Shown here: in pieces, positions 27,544 to 35,967 of the stretch | Position numbering within the stretch: the stretch's first letter is position 1 | How the letters are laid out: each line of letters begins with the position of its first letter | Assembly: GCA_033220425.1 (NCBI GenBank) | Contig: CM065653.1 | Coordinates: 2,108,001 to 2,172,000, forward strand | Length of the DNA: 64,000 nt | Source of the DNA: Lepraria neglecta | Taxonomy: Eukaryota; Ascomycota; Lecanoromycetes; Lecanorales; Stereocaulaceae | Direction of reading: 5' to 3' | Notes under the pieces: model-generated | Told to the model about the DNA's origin: nothing | What the model saw: only the letters and a program-made list of their open reading frames with translations | The model's database searches: none | Position numbers and translations under genes: made by a program

Positions 27544-27914
27544 TATTAGAACCATTGGTTCTGACAGGACTGTCCTGTAGGACAAGGTACTACAGACAGG
27601 ACTAGCAGCTGAAGCGATGAGCGCAATGAGCGCCGTGCGCTCATAACGCTCATGGATTGCTTAGCAGGATTTCTTATGTCTATATATACGGGGCCCTGCC
27701 TACTATTTGGAACAGTGTGTTCAACTTGGTTAATCTTCATGGTACTCCTTGTACTATACTTTACTAGTTATCAACATAGAACGTATTGGTTACCTACACC
27801 TAAGAAGACTGCCATTCTACCTGAGTGACTCCTCTCCTACAGAAGCATAAGATATACGACAACCTACGTCGGTTATCGCACCGTTAGGTAAACGACCGGA
27901 CGTGGGTCGTAACA
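27544..27914 (+). repeat. 3' LTR of Gypsy element 4
   Basis: 371 bp, ending GGGTCGTAACA. It is much closer to the unmutated state than the 5' LTR and keeps several CA/TG sites that are TA in the 5' copy. Confidence 0.9.
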
Positions 27915-28330
27915 AAAGTGACAACAATAGCGTCACGGCTAACCGGGTTATAGCTCGAGGAAGCTACGGTGAAGACTTCTTATAACAGCGGGTATTAAGG
28001 ATATAGAAGGCCTTTTAAGGAGGAACGCGTAGTATAGATTCTTTTCCCGGTAAGTGCCTATAATACTTGACGAGCTTAAGGTATTAGTATAGACGGAAGT
28101 AGTACTGAGATAGCTAGGGCTTGTAGAGGCTTTAGAGGAGCTACTAGCGTAGCGGAAGGACAGAGAGGACAGGGAGGACTAGTGGCTACTAGGTAGCTGG
28201 TGCTTCGGCGACGCTGAAACTAGTGCTTGTCCGGCGTTCCTAGGAACGACGGCGAGCTGATTGGATCTCTAGATATCTATCGAGCAATTGGAATGGTGCT
28301 CGGCAAGATATAAGAGCCGTTACTACCATT

Positions 28331-28459
28331 TGTCAAGGATAAAAAGCTTTCTATATAATTGAATAATTGATTAGTTGGTTATTCTAAGCAAGAGAAGCTT
28401 ACTCAGCTAAAAGCTATTTGCCAAGCGCCAAGAGCTTACTAAGCGCCGAATTCTTAACA
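28331..28459 (-). repeat. Right LTR of chromovirus element 3
   Basis: The 129-bp partner of 14,290-14,400. AGAGA follows it directly. Confidence 0.75.
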
Positions 28460-28464
28460 AGAGA

Positions 28465-29023
28465 GTCGCTTATAAAATACTAGAAATTATAGTTTAGTAT
28501 ATAAGTTTTATATAAATAGACTAGTTTTAAAATTTTTAACGGCGCTAGAAAGCGTATACTTAGATCCAAAACGTGTAAAATCATCTCGATATTATATAAT
28601 ATATATAGCGCGGGGCATTGCTGCGAAGAAGTTGCGGTACGTATTCAACTTTTGATGTTCCAGGGTCCGGGGCGCCAAGCTTAATGCTTGGCATTTGCTA
28701 CTGAGCTTATACTGCTCGTAAAACATGGCGAAAACGCTTCTTTTGCTCATAACTATTATGTAAATAGGCCGATTCTAAAAATTCTTGATGCGTAAATAAG
28801 CTAATAATTGACTCTAAAACTTATTAAATTATCTTGATATTATATAATATATATGGCGCGGGGAAGTACTGCGAAGAAGTTGCGATACGAATTCAAGTTT
28901 TGGTAGTTGAAGGCGCTAGGCCGAAAAGCGTACTATTAGGAGGGGGAAGTATAGGGCTATTCTAATTGGCTATAAATACGGAATTGCTTCGAATATCGCG
29001 ATAATATATTATTAGAAGAAAGA
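28465..29023 (-). mobile_element. Helitron-like repeat, copy C (partial)
   Basis: Same orientation as copy A. It contains two of the roughly 210-bp units and the end TTATTAGAAGAAAGA before a host T. The hairpin end found in copies A and B is missing, cut off on the left at the insertion of element 3. It is RIP-mutated. Confidence 0.6.
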
Positions 29024-29860
29024 TTATAAGTAAAATGATATTATATTAAGCTTTATTCTAAAAATATAGCTTAAACGCTAGCTATAGCTTAAAAGGTTTA
29101 AAAGAATATTAATAGATTATAAAGATATTGATTTTTTTAAAGGTAAAATCGTAAAAATTCTAAGTCCAAAAAAAGTCTATACCTTTCCGGGCTATAAGTG
29201 TAAGAGCTATCGGCGGCGTCTTGTTCCTTGATAGAAGCTACCTATCTAATGGCTATGGTCAGCAAAGGCAATGGAGAGGGTTTGGGCCAATATTTGCACT
29301 CACTTTTCATAGCGTTTCAAGGCGCCGTTCTGATCTTTTAAGGTCTTTGGTACGTATATTATATTATTCCTTTTACCATCCTCGGCCCGGTATACTCCCT
29401 ACTCGTAGCCATTGGCGATAGCTTTCTTCCATAGCTCTTGTGGCGGCACTTCTTGCCGGCCTATAGTCGTAAGGAGCAAACAGAATGGTTGGGAATAAGC
29501 GTGGTGCGTGGAAATAAGAGTTACAATGTTTCTTTAGAGAGAGCAGAAATGGAAGAGGGAAAAGGGGGGCGCACCGCTTCCCTTTATACCCCCTCTCGGA
29601 GGCCATCTTTGAAGCCTACGTAAATTAGGCTGTGCAAGAGAGCGCGCGCATCTCTTTGTTCAAACGTGGGGGGTTAGGTGATACATCACCCCTGCTCACC
29701 CGGCCCGCTCGCTAAAGCGGCAGGCTCCGGCGAGCCTCCAGTGAGCAGGGGGCAGATTTTTGTCGCCTTGACCTGCCAAGATTCTTCACTAGAACTATAT
29801 TTCCGCCAAGCATCAATTTGCGATCTTCCCGGTGTGATATTGAGAAGCTTCATCATTACC
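29024..29860. other. Edge of the AT-rich island and intergenic region
   Basis: To about 29,170 the sequence is still AT-rich and repeat-like. At 29,178-29,196 stands TATACCTTTCCGGGCTATA, nearly identical to the right terminus of the hAT-like MITE. Beyond it the composition becomes ordinary. I see no recognisable gene up to the start of the bL9m gene. Short open frames here overlap one another in several frames and show no domain. Confidence 0.5.
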
Positions 29861-30451
29861 ATGGCTGGGCTCTTGAGCTCGGCTAGAAACCCTCTCTGCT
29901 TGGCCTGCATTCGAAGACTAGCAGGAGATGACCTCTCACAGTCGTGGTTCCCATTCTACAGACAATTGCGAGGAAAGAAGAAGACCGCGAAGCGAACTAC
30001 TACAATCAAGGTCAAGCTATTGGAGGACATCAAAGGATATGGGAAGAAAGGTGATGCGTAACCTATGAGGGCAGAGTATCAATTGACTAATGCTTTGCCT
30101 ACAGGTTCAATTACTCCCGTCGAACCTGGTCGAATGCGAAACACATGGTTCCCACGTCAGAAGGCAGAATATGTAACAGTCTCCACTCTCCAGGGCTTGA
30201 AGCCCCAGGAACTGGTCGCTGAGAGAGACTTTACGTTTGGCATGACGCAGGAGGAAAAAGCCGCGGCATTGCCAGCCGAGAAGGAGAAAGCGGTGGAGGT
30301 TCACACAAAGACAAAGCTTATACCAGTACTTCTACCCTGTCAGACTCCTGAGGTGATTAAGTGCTTACATGGAGACAGCCTCAACGAGCTACCGAGATTA
30401 TGGAGTCATTGCTACCGAGCCATCTTATATTCTATAGAACGCCACTCCTAG
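29861..30451 (+). CDS. mrpl50: Mitochondrial large-subunit ribosomal protein bL9m
   Basis: Two exons (29,861-30,050 and 30,105-30,451) joined by a 54-nt GT-AG intron give 178 residues. Residues about 38-75 carry the bL9 N-domain signature: basic KKTAKRTTT, then TIKVKLLEDIKGYGKKG, then GRMRNTWFPRQKAEYVT after the intron. The first about 35 residues, beginning MAGLLSSARNPLCL, fit a mitochondrial presequence, consistent with a role in the mitoribosome large subunit. The ATG at 29,861 gives the presequence in frame, and the splice continues the bL9 motif exactly. The C-terminal half is not clearly conserved, and I believe related fungal proteins are often longer, so a further 3' exon or a shortened tail is possible. 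It is the first gene after the repeat island. The symbol follows yeast usage. Confidence 0.85.
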
Positions 30452-30802
30452 CTTCGCACGGCTTTCATACGTCTAAATAATAAGGTAGGTAGGTCTGGGA
30501 GACTCTTCGCGCTCTCTTACCGTATATCCCGATCGTATCTCGGCGGATACGGACTGGGCTCTTTGATCATACCGCGGTAAAAAGGGATACTACGTTCTGA
30601 TGAACAATAACTTAGAGAGCGGAAGCGCATTACTGGGTATTGAAGACGAGAGCTCGAGCTTATTATCTATGTAATTGGGTCACCGTATGTTTCATTTCTG
30701 CATGTTCATCTCTGTTACATCTGCACCGCCTAATGTCAAACGCTCTACCAATCGTGATACTTGTTATGAATTCTATTGCGTACGGACATGAAGACGGCAA
30801 TA

Positions 30803-31865
30803 TCATTCCTTCTTGCCTTTCTCCTCAATCAAGGCCTGCACTAGCACAAAGGCCTGTATAGTTGGGGCCACACAATTGAGCATGGCGCTCCACTCAGCCG
30901 GCGCTTGCGTATGGAGAATAATCGCACCGATGACGCAGAACAAACCCAAAACCAGCACGGCGAGCATCCAGCGTCGGGTATATGCAGACAGGCGACGATC
31001 CTTGTATGTCGGAATGAATGCCGTTACGAGGTTCAGAACTTGCATACTACCACTTTGTATGAGAAGCCAGAAATCTGCGTCTTTAGTAGTGCCTCGTTGG
31101 TGTGGGGAGTATTGGTAAGCTTTGATGAGGATAGGAATGGAGATGATGGAGGTCGCAGCAATCGTGCAGCAGAAAATGACCGGAATCGATTTCCCAGAAG
31201 GTCTGTCTTTTGTATTTTTAAGTATGCTAGGATTATTAGCATCGATTAAACTGCGAATGTCGTACCTATAGAGTCTAAGCATGATAACTAGTTCGGTAAT
31301 ATTATACTTACCAGGTTCTCATTGCCCGTGTCGTTGATGTTTTGTGGTGATACGTGTCGAACATCTCGTCCAATTTTAGCATTCGGAGACGGATTATTGC
31401 TCGATCGTCCGGCTCCAAGACGCCCTGAGCAACAGCCGCCGGAAGAAGGTCACTTAGGGGCTCTACTGAACGTTCTAGATGACGAAAAACTGTTTTGATT
31501 CCATCGAGCAATGGCTTGTTTTGTTGATCATCTTGATCCACGTCCAGCATCTGCGAAAGGGCATTGGATGCCCGACCCCAAATTGTCAACATGAAACTAT
31601 CGCGGAAGTAGTGTTCGTGAAAGCAATATTTTCATGTCTTAATTCCCCCAAGCTGTATCTCAAGGCCCAATATCAAGTCTCGATCTTGTTGCAGAGTGCG
31701 CTGTGAACTTTCATCCAGGGTGAACATGCCTTCAGCAGCGTTTTTCAGCGTGATTCTAAGGACCTCCAGAAACTTAGTGTCTAAAGCGGCGAAAGCGGTG
31801 GTGATGTCTTGGAGGATCTCAGCTTCGAGAGGGTCGCCGTAGGCGCTGCTTATATGACATGACAT
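30803..31865 (-). pseudogene. Multi-pass membrane protein gene with one internal stop
   Basis: Two exons (31,865-31,312 and 31,265-30,803) around a 46-nt GTAAGT...TATAG intron give a 339-codon frame, interrupted once by TGA near 31,632. The N-terminal half is soluble and helix-rich (motifs such as LEAEILQDITTAFAALDTKF and LEPDDRAIIRLRMLKLDEMF). The C-terminal part has about four hydrophobic segments near IPVIFCCTIAATSIISIPIL, FWLLIQSGSMQVLNLVTAF, WMLAVLVLGLFCVIGAIIL and APTIQAFVLVQALI. I do not recognise the family. The only available ATG lies at the edge of a truncated MITE, so the original 5' end may have been lost or replaced. Whether the TGA kills the gene or is a recent allele cannot be told from one sequence. 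Confidence 0.6.
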
Positions 31866-32260
31866 CGGCGTTTCCCATTTCTTGCTAAGAACTTCTGATT
31901 TGCTGGGCGCGCGGATAGGGCAAATAGCGCCCGCTGATAGATCGATTTCAGCGCAATCAGCAAATAGCGATCGACGGCAGCGACTCCCCCGGAGCACCAT
32001 TAACACCAGCTGAAAACGGACCCCGGAATCGTGCGATTGGGCCTAAATTCTCGCGGAGGTGATACCCGTAGCTACCCTGGGGGTTTAGTTATGGTGTCGC
32101 AGTGTCACAATCATTACGCGCGGCCGTACAACTTCGGGGGATAATTTTTGGGGCTGCTTGGGGCTTATAGTTGCTGACAGCAACCCGGAGTTCCTGATCC
32201 TGCTGATTTCTCGGCCCGCAATTGACATGGGATGTAGACCCTGATTTGGCTGCGGCCTTC
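31863..32260. mobile_element. Truncated MITE, copy M3
   Basis: It begins CATCGGCGTTTCCC, a slightly altered form of the MITE terminal repeat, and follows M1/M2 with internal deletions until about 32,260, where similarity stops before the second terminal repeat. It is not RIP-mutated, unlike M1. It abuts the 5' end of the membrane-protein pseudogene. No clear TA duplication remains. A 78-codon minus-strand open frame across it reflects the repeat, not a gene. Confidence 0.7.
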
Positions 32261-32428
32261 CTCGTGTACTGCCACGATAGGCTGATATAGCGGTTGTTAC
32301 GGATCGAGAAGGAGCTGACATCTCAACTCAACCGCTCAAGTTTACAGAGTGACTTAAGCAATGGATTCTACAACTTGAGAACTAGGAAGCAGGATTGGAG
32401 GAGGAGCACGGAAGGGTCCGAGGCAGTA

Positions 32429-32681
32429 GAAGGGTTCACCCACTGAATCCGCAAGCCTCATAGGGCTGAAGTCTATACATTGATTTTTTTTACTGCAAAT
32501 ATCGACTTATTCAACGCTATTAATTCAACAACACATAAGAGGATAACGTATAAGAAAGCTTCACAAGGCTGATATATGGCTAGTAGTTCTATGAGAGTTA
32601 AATACTTCGAAATATGCAATAAAAACTCGATGTATGAACCTCAGCCCTATAAGGCTTGCGGATTCAGGGGGTGAACCCTTC
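32429..32681. mobile_element. 253-bp MITE with about 50-bp terminal inverted repeats
   Basis: Ends are GAAGGGTTCACCCACTGAAT and its complement. The inverted match continues for about 50 bp, including CCGCAAGCCTCATAGGGCTG, with a handful of transitions. TA flanks both ends (32,427-32,428; 32,682-32,683), suggesting a Tc1/mariner-type MITE. The AT-rich centre has no coding capacity. It is a different family from M1-M3. Confidence 0.8.
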
Positions 32682-33098
32682 TAGTCTTGGCGATGCCTTG
32701 CGGCTTAACTCCGTAAGGTAGGCAGTAAAGATTATCATTCGATACCACTAGGTAAATAACGCATTTTAGATGCTAAAAATAACAAGTGAGACACCCTCCC
32801 AGCGCCGAGACCATCTCAAATCAGACGTCTTCTCACTTCACGGAATAATCCGCGTCTCAATTAGTCACTCAGCAAGTTTCTTGCAACGCCCTTGCAACGC
32901 TCTTGGCTTGCTTTTACAACTGATCCATCAGCCCTGTATTGTGGACTCTGAACGACCCCATACTAACTCTTCTTGCAAATTCAATTCTGTATCTACGCTG
33001 CTGTACCGCCGCCAACCCAAGCCTGGAAGGCATCATTTTGGCCACTACCCTTTCAGAACGCTACTCCCATTTCGCATATTTCCGTCTCATGACGTAGA
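32682..33098. other. Intergenic / 3' flank of the DUF7708 gene
   Basis: A 129-codon plus-strand open frame (32,770-33,159) overlaps the end of the minus-strand gene, begins in unremarkable sequence and resembles no domain. I treat it as chance. No other feature seen. Confidence 0.4.
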
Positions 33099-35352
33099 TC
33101 AACAATATTCCTCCAGCTCAGCAACAGCTGTTCGCCCAAGTGCACTGCGGCCGATATAGAGTTCACCTCTTCGAGCATCGTGCAGCAATATTTCACCTGC
33201 GTCCAGTCCACGCATCAGAGTGCCAGATTTACCTGCAGTTGTGAAAAGCACTTTGTACACGCGATGCAGGCCGTTTCCTTCTTCAGACATTGTCATGAGT
33301 TCACGGAGAACGCTGAGAAAATCCTCACACCCCTGTTCGGCGTCACCATAGTCGAGCCGTTCCAACCCATCAATTACGAAGACGATGTACGGCAGACAAA
33401 AGGGTATCAAGTCCTTTAAAAGCTCCAAAGCAAGGCCTAGAGTATCGAACGTGCCATCTAGGCTAGCAAACCGTTGCGCGCTGAAATCTGTGCTTGAATC
33501 AAACTGAGGCTCCACATGACAAACCAGCTGCTGGACCATCGAGTATACCAGATTGATGAGCCCAATTTCTTCTTTAGTCCTGCTGTCTTCAGATGCCATA
33601 GAATCAGGTAGCTCGCACAAATGGAACACAACCGTGGGCTCTGCTTGATTGTACAGCTTTACCACTGTTGTCGCTACACCAGACATCTTTGAGGGATAGC
33701 GGTGCTCTGTTGGTCCAGCAATCCACAGGAGTTCAGAAGTGTCAGCTGAGATCCAGTCTCGGAGGCGTGTATACATTATATCTGGCAGAGCCAAGGCTTG
33801 CGGATTGTCCAACATCGACTCTGTTAAGTTCTGGCTGTATATGTGATCCTGGAACTTCTCTGTTTCTGCTAATAGAGTCTCCTTGTTGTATACGCCTCTT
33901 AAGAGATCGGGACTTTGCACTGAAGCATCTGATGCGAGCGCTGACACCAATTGATAAGTACTAGACACAATAGACGTGCTAAACCGGAAGACGTACCCGT
34001 TGTGATGGCTTTGCGTTGCAAGGCGGGCAACGCCAAGTCAAATGTGCCGTTGGACTTTTGCTCGATCATGCTTTGGAACAAGGCACCCAGTCCTTGGCTG
34101 ATTTGAGCTCTTGTCAAATCTAGAGACGAGCATTAGCAGCTAGAAGGACAACCGACGCCACGTCCCGTGGCTTACCATTCGAGAGCTCTGTAATCCGTCT
34201 TTGGTAAGCAGCATTCTCTTGTCGAAGCTCATAATTCTGGGCATTCTGCTCTGCGATCTGACGTGCCTGGCCTTCGGCCCCAATCTGATGCTCTTGCAGT
34301 ACTTGTCTTATCGCCTGAACATCATCGTCCGTGGCTTGTACGGTCATATGGATATCCCTGACCTCTGCCATTGATCCTAGGGAAGACCTATCCGCCACTT
34401 CAGACTTCAATTGCAGTATAGTATTGACGATGCTCTCAAGCTTGTCATAATAATTCTGGTTGAGGCTCTTGACGAATTTGACTGCGGTAGCCGAGTCAGT
34501 TTTCCGGATATGCTCTTCACTTATAGGCTCATGTCAAGTCAACATGGACGTACCACGTGAAGTAGCTCCATACCAACCAATGGCCTCCACAAGAAAGTGA
34601 AAAACATGCCCGTATAGATTCGCAAATTTCACCCTCGTTTCCTCGATGTTGAAAAGAGCGACGCTCGAAGCAACCATCTCGATAGCTTCATTGATTTGCT
34701 GCAGATCTAGTAACAGCCGTTCTGCTGTTTTCTGATGGTTCAGTGACGCCTAGCAACGTTATCAGCGACTGCGGTCCCTAAACAGGTATCTTGGATTTCA
34801 ACCTGGCTCATACCTGCACTACGGTGTTGAAAGCTGCACAGAAAATCGACACATATTCGTTGCCACTTGGAAATGCGTCGAGAATCGTCTGATGGCCTTG
34901 TATGGATCCGCAAAGCTTATGGAAAACATCTTGGCCCTTGCCATCGAACAGTCTCTTTTTCTCCACCCATTGCTGCCTTGAGTCGATCAACGCCTTTTTC
35001 AATGCGCTGAAGTCTTCACAGCTTTCGAGGAATTGGAGCGTTTCCTTGGACGCTTTATTTTTGATCGATTCTTTATAGGTAAAGAGCGCTTTCCGGAGGT
35101 AGTCCCTTTCGATTCTTGCTACGTCGAAGGGCCTTGAGGGCCAGCCTCATGTTAGCAAAGCTTCCCTCATCATATCTTTAGATTGAATGCGAATGGTACG
35201 TCAGCTACCCACTTTGCAAAATCGTCCGAGTCTGAGTAAAGAACTCGATGCTGGCTACTACCACCTCCAGCGAACACACGCGCCAATCGATCGTCTTGGA
35301 TTTGCGCAGCCTCATGGTCGCGAAACCTCTCTATCGTGAGGTCAGTATCCAT
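33099..35352 (-). CDS. DUF7708-containing STAND-like P-loop protein
   Basis: Six exons fit: 35,352 to about 35,210; about 35,140-34,814; 34,749-34,554; 34,514-34,176; 34,119-33,997; 33,940-33,099, about 650 residues. The first intron is uncertain; the other phases close exactly. Exons 2-3 match the fungal DUF7708 region, ending LYGHVFHFLVEAIGWYG. Exon 4 is a coiled coil (LRQENAAYQRRITELSN). Exon 6 has a nucleoside-triphosphatase-like core: LLWIAGPTEH where Walker A is expected, without the GK[S/T], and PYIVFVIDGLERLD as Walker B, then KVLFTTAGKSGTLM. DUF7708 proteins are often joined to NACHT-like modules and are suspected of roles in self/non-self recognition; that role is inferred. The gene is divergent from the AAA ATPase gene. 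Confidence 0.75.
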
Positions 35353-35967
35353 TAATCAGTCCGCAACTTCCGAAGGCAGCACTAATAATATTACTCGATG
35401 CAACATTCGATAAAGGGCCCCCAACGTGGCTTTTGTGGGTACATTAGCGCCAGGCAGACTTCAGATCCATCGCTCGGTCTGGGTCCATATTTCGCGAGTC
35501 TAGACCGCCTTCGTGCATAGCTGATCTTTTCTTGACCCGTTAGTAAGTGAGCTGTTCGCAACGAGCTATCGCACTAAATTAGTCCAATCGCTTGCATCCT
35601 GAAACCACGAAGACTAGGGTTATAAATCGTGGTGGGGTGCCAGCCCTAGCTGAATTTGCCTTTGTAGCCCGCCGCCTCGAGAAGAGATTCGACTCGCATT
35701 CTCACGAGCTTTTCATCGACGATTGTTCATTCGTAATAATGGGAATCTTCCAAGTCAAATTTTCTTGAGGACTGGACAGTAGGATCTTTGAACTGGATCT
35801 CAAAGGGGTTGGTGCTGAAGCCGCTAATAGTCGCTGTTGTCTACCAAGGATCATAGAGAGCTTGGCCAAAACCACTTTACTTTGTTTTGGCTGCTCTGCC
35901 TCTGGAACAGTCCTTATCACAGGCCGCTTGATGTACCGATTGCGACACACTCTCTGGTCACAAAGAC
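35353..35967. promoter_or_regulatory. Divergent intergenic region between the DUF7708 and AAA ATPase genes
   Basis: A 615-bp spacer between two genes transcribed away from each other, so it must hold both promoters. TATAAATCG occurs at 35,621, rather far from either start codon. Open frames here on the minus strand are short and featureless. No firm regulatory motif is visible. Confidence 0.5.

Larger units (their letters stand above)
21455..27914 (+). mobile_element. Complete Ty3/Gypsy chromovirus, element 4
   Basis: 6,460 bp with two 371-bp LTRs (21,455-21,825; 27,544-27,914) and a perfect AAAGT duplication (21,450-21,454; 27,915-27,919). On the plus strand, gag with a decayed CCHC-type knuckle lies at about 22,000-22,750 and protease near 23,640. 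Reverse transcriptase is at about 24,280-25,050, RNase H at 25,100-25,550, integrase at 25,600-26,700 and a chromodomain-like stretch at 26,850-27,010. It looks structurally whole but is RIP-broken, with dozens of stops. It is inserted in the gag part of element 3. Between pol and the 3' LTR a minus-strand reading frame is discernible (see findings). Confidence 0.85.
14290..28459 (-). mobile_element. Chromovirus-type Ty3/Gypsy element 3 with nested insertions
   Basis: Minus-strand LTR retrotransposon bounded by short LTRs, 14,290-14,400 (111 bp) and 28,331-28,459 (129 bp), both TGTCAAGGA...TTCTTAACA, and flanked by a perfect AGAGA duplication (14,285-14,289; 28,460-28,464). From right to left it shows gag (27,920-28,330, resuming below 21,454 to about 20,000), protease/reverse transcriptase (about 16,700-19,900) and RNase H/integrase (15,000-16,700). 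A C-terminal chromodomain-like stretch lies at about 14,640-14,830. A MITE (17,442-18,057) and a whole Gypsy element (21,455-27,914) sit inside it. Its own length is about 7.1 kb. It is RIP-degraded with dozens of breaks. Confidence 0.8.

Noticed and set aside
32770-33159. 129-codon plus-strand frame
   Set aside because: Overlaps the end of the well-supported DUF7708 gene on the other strand; no domain or signal.
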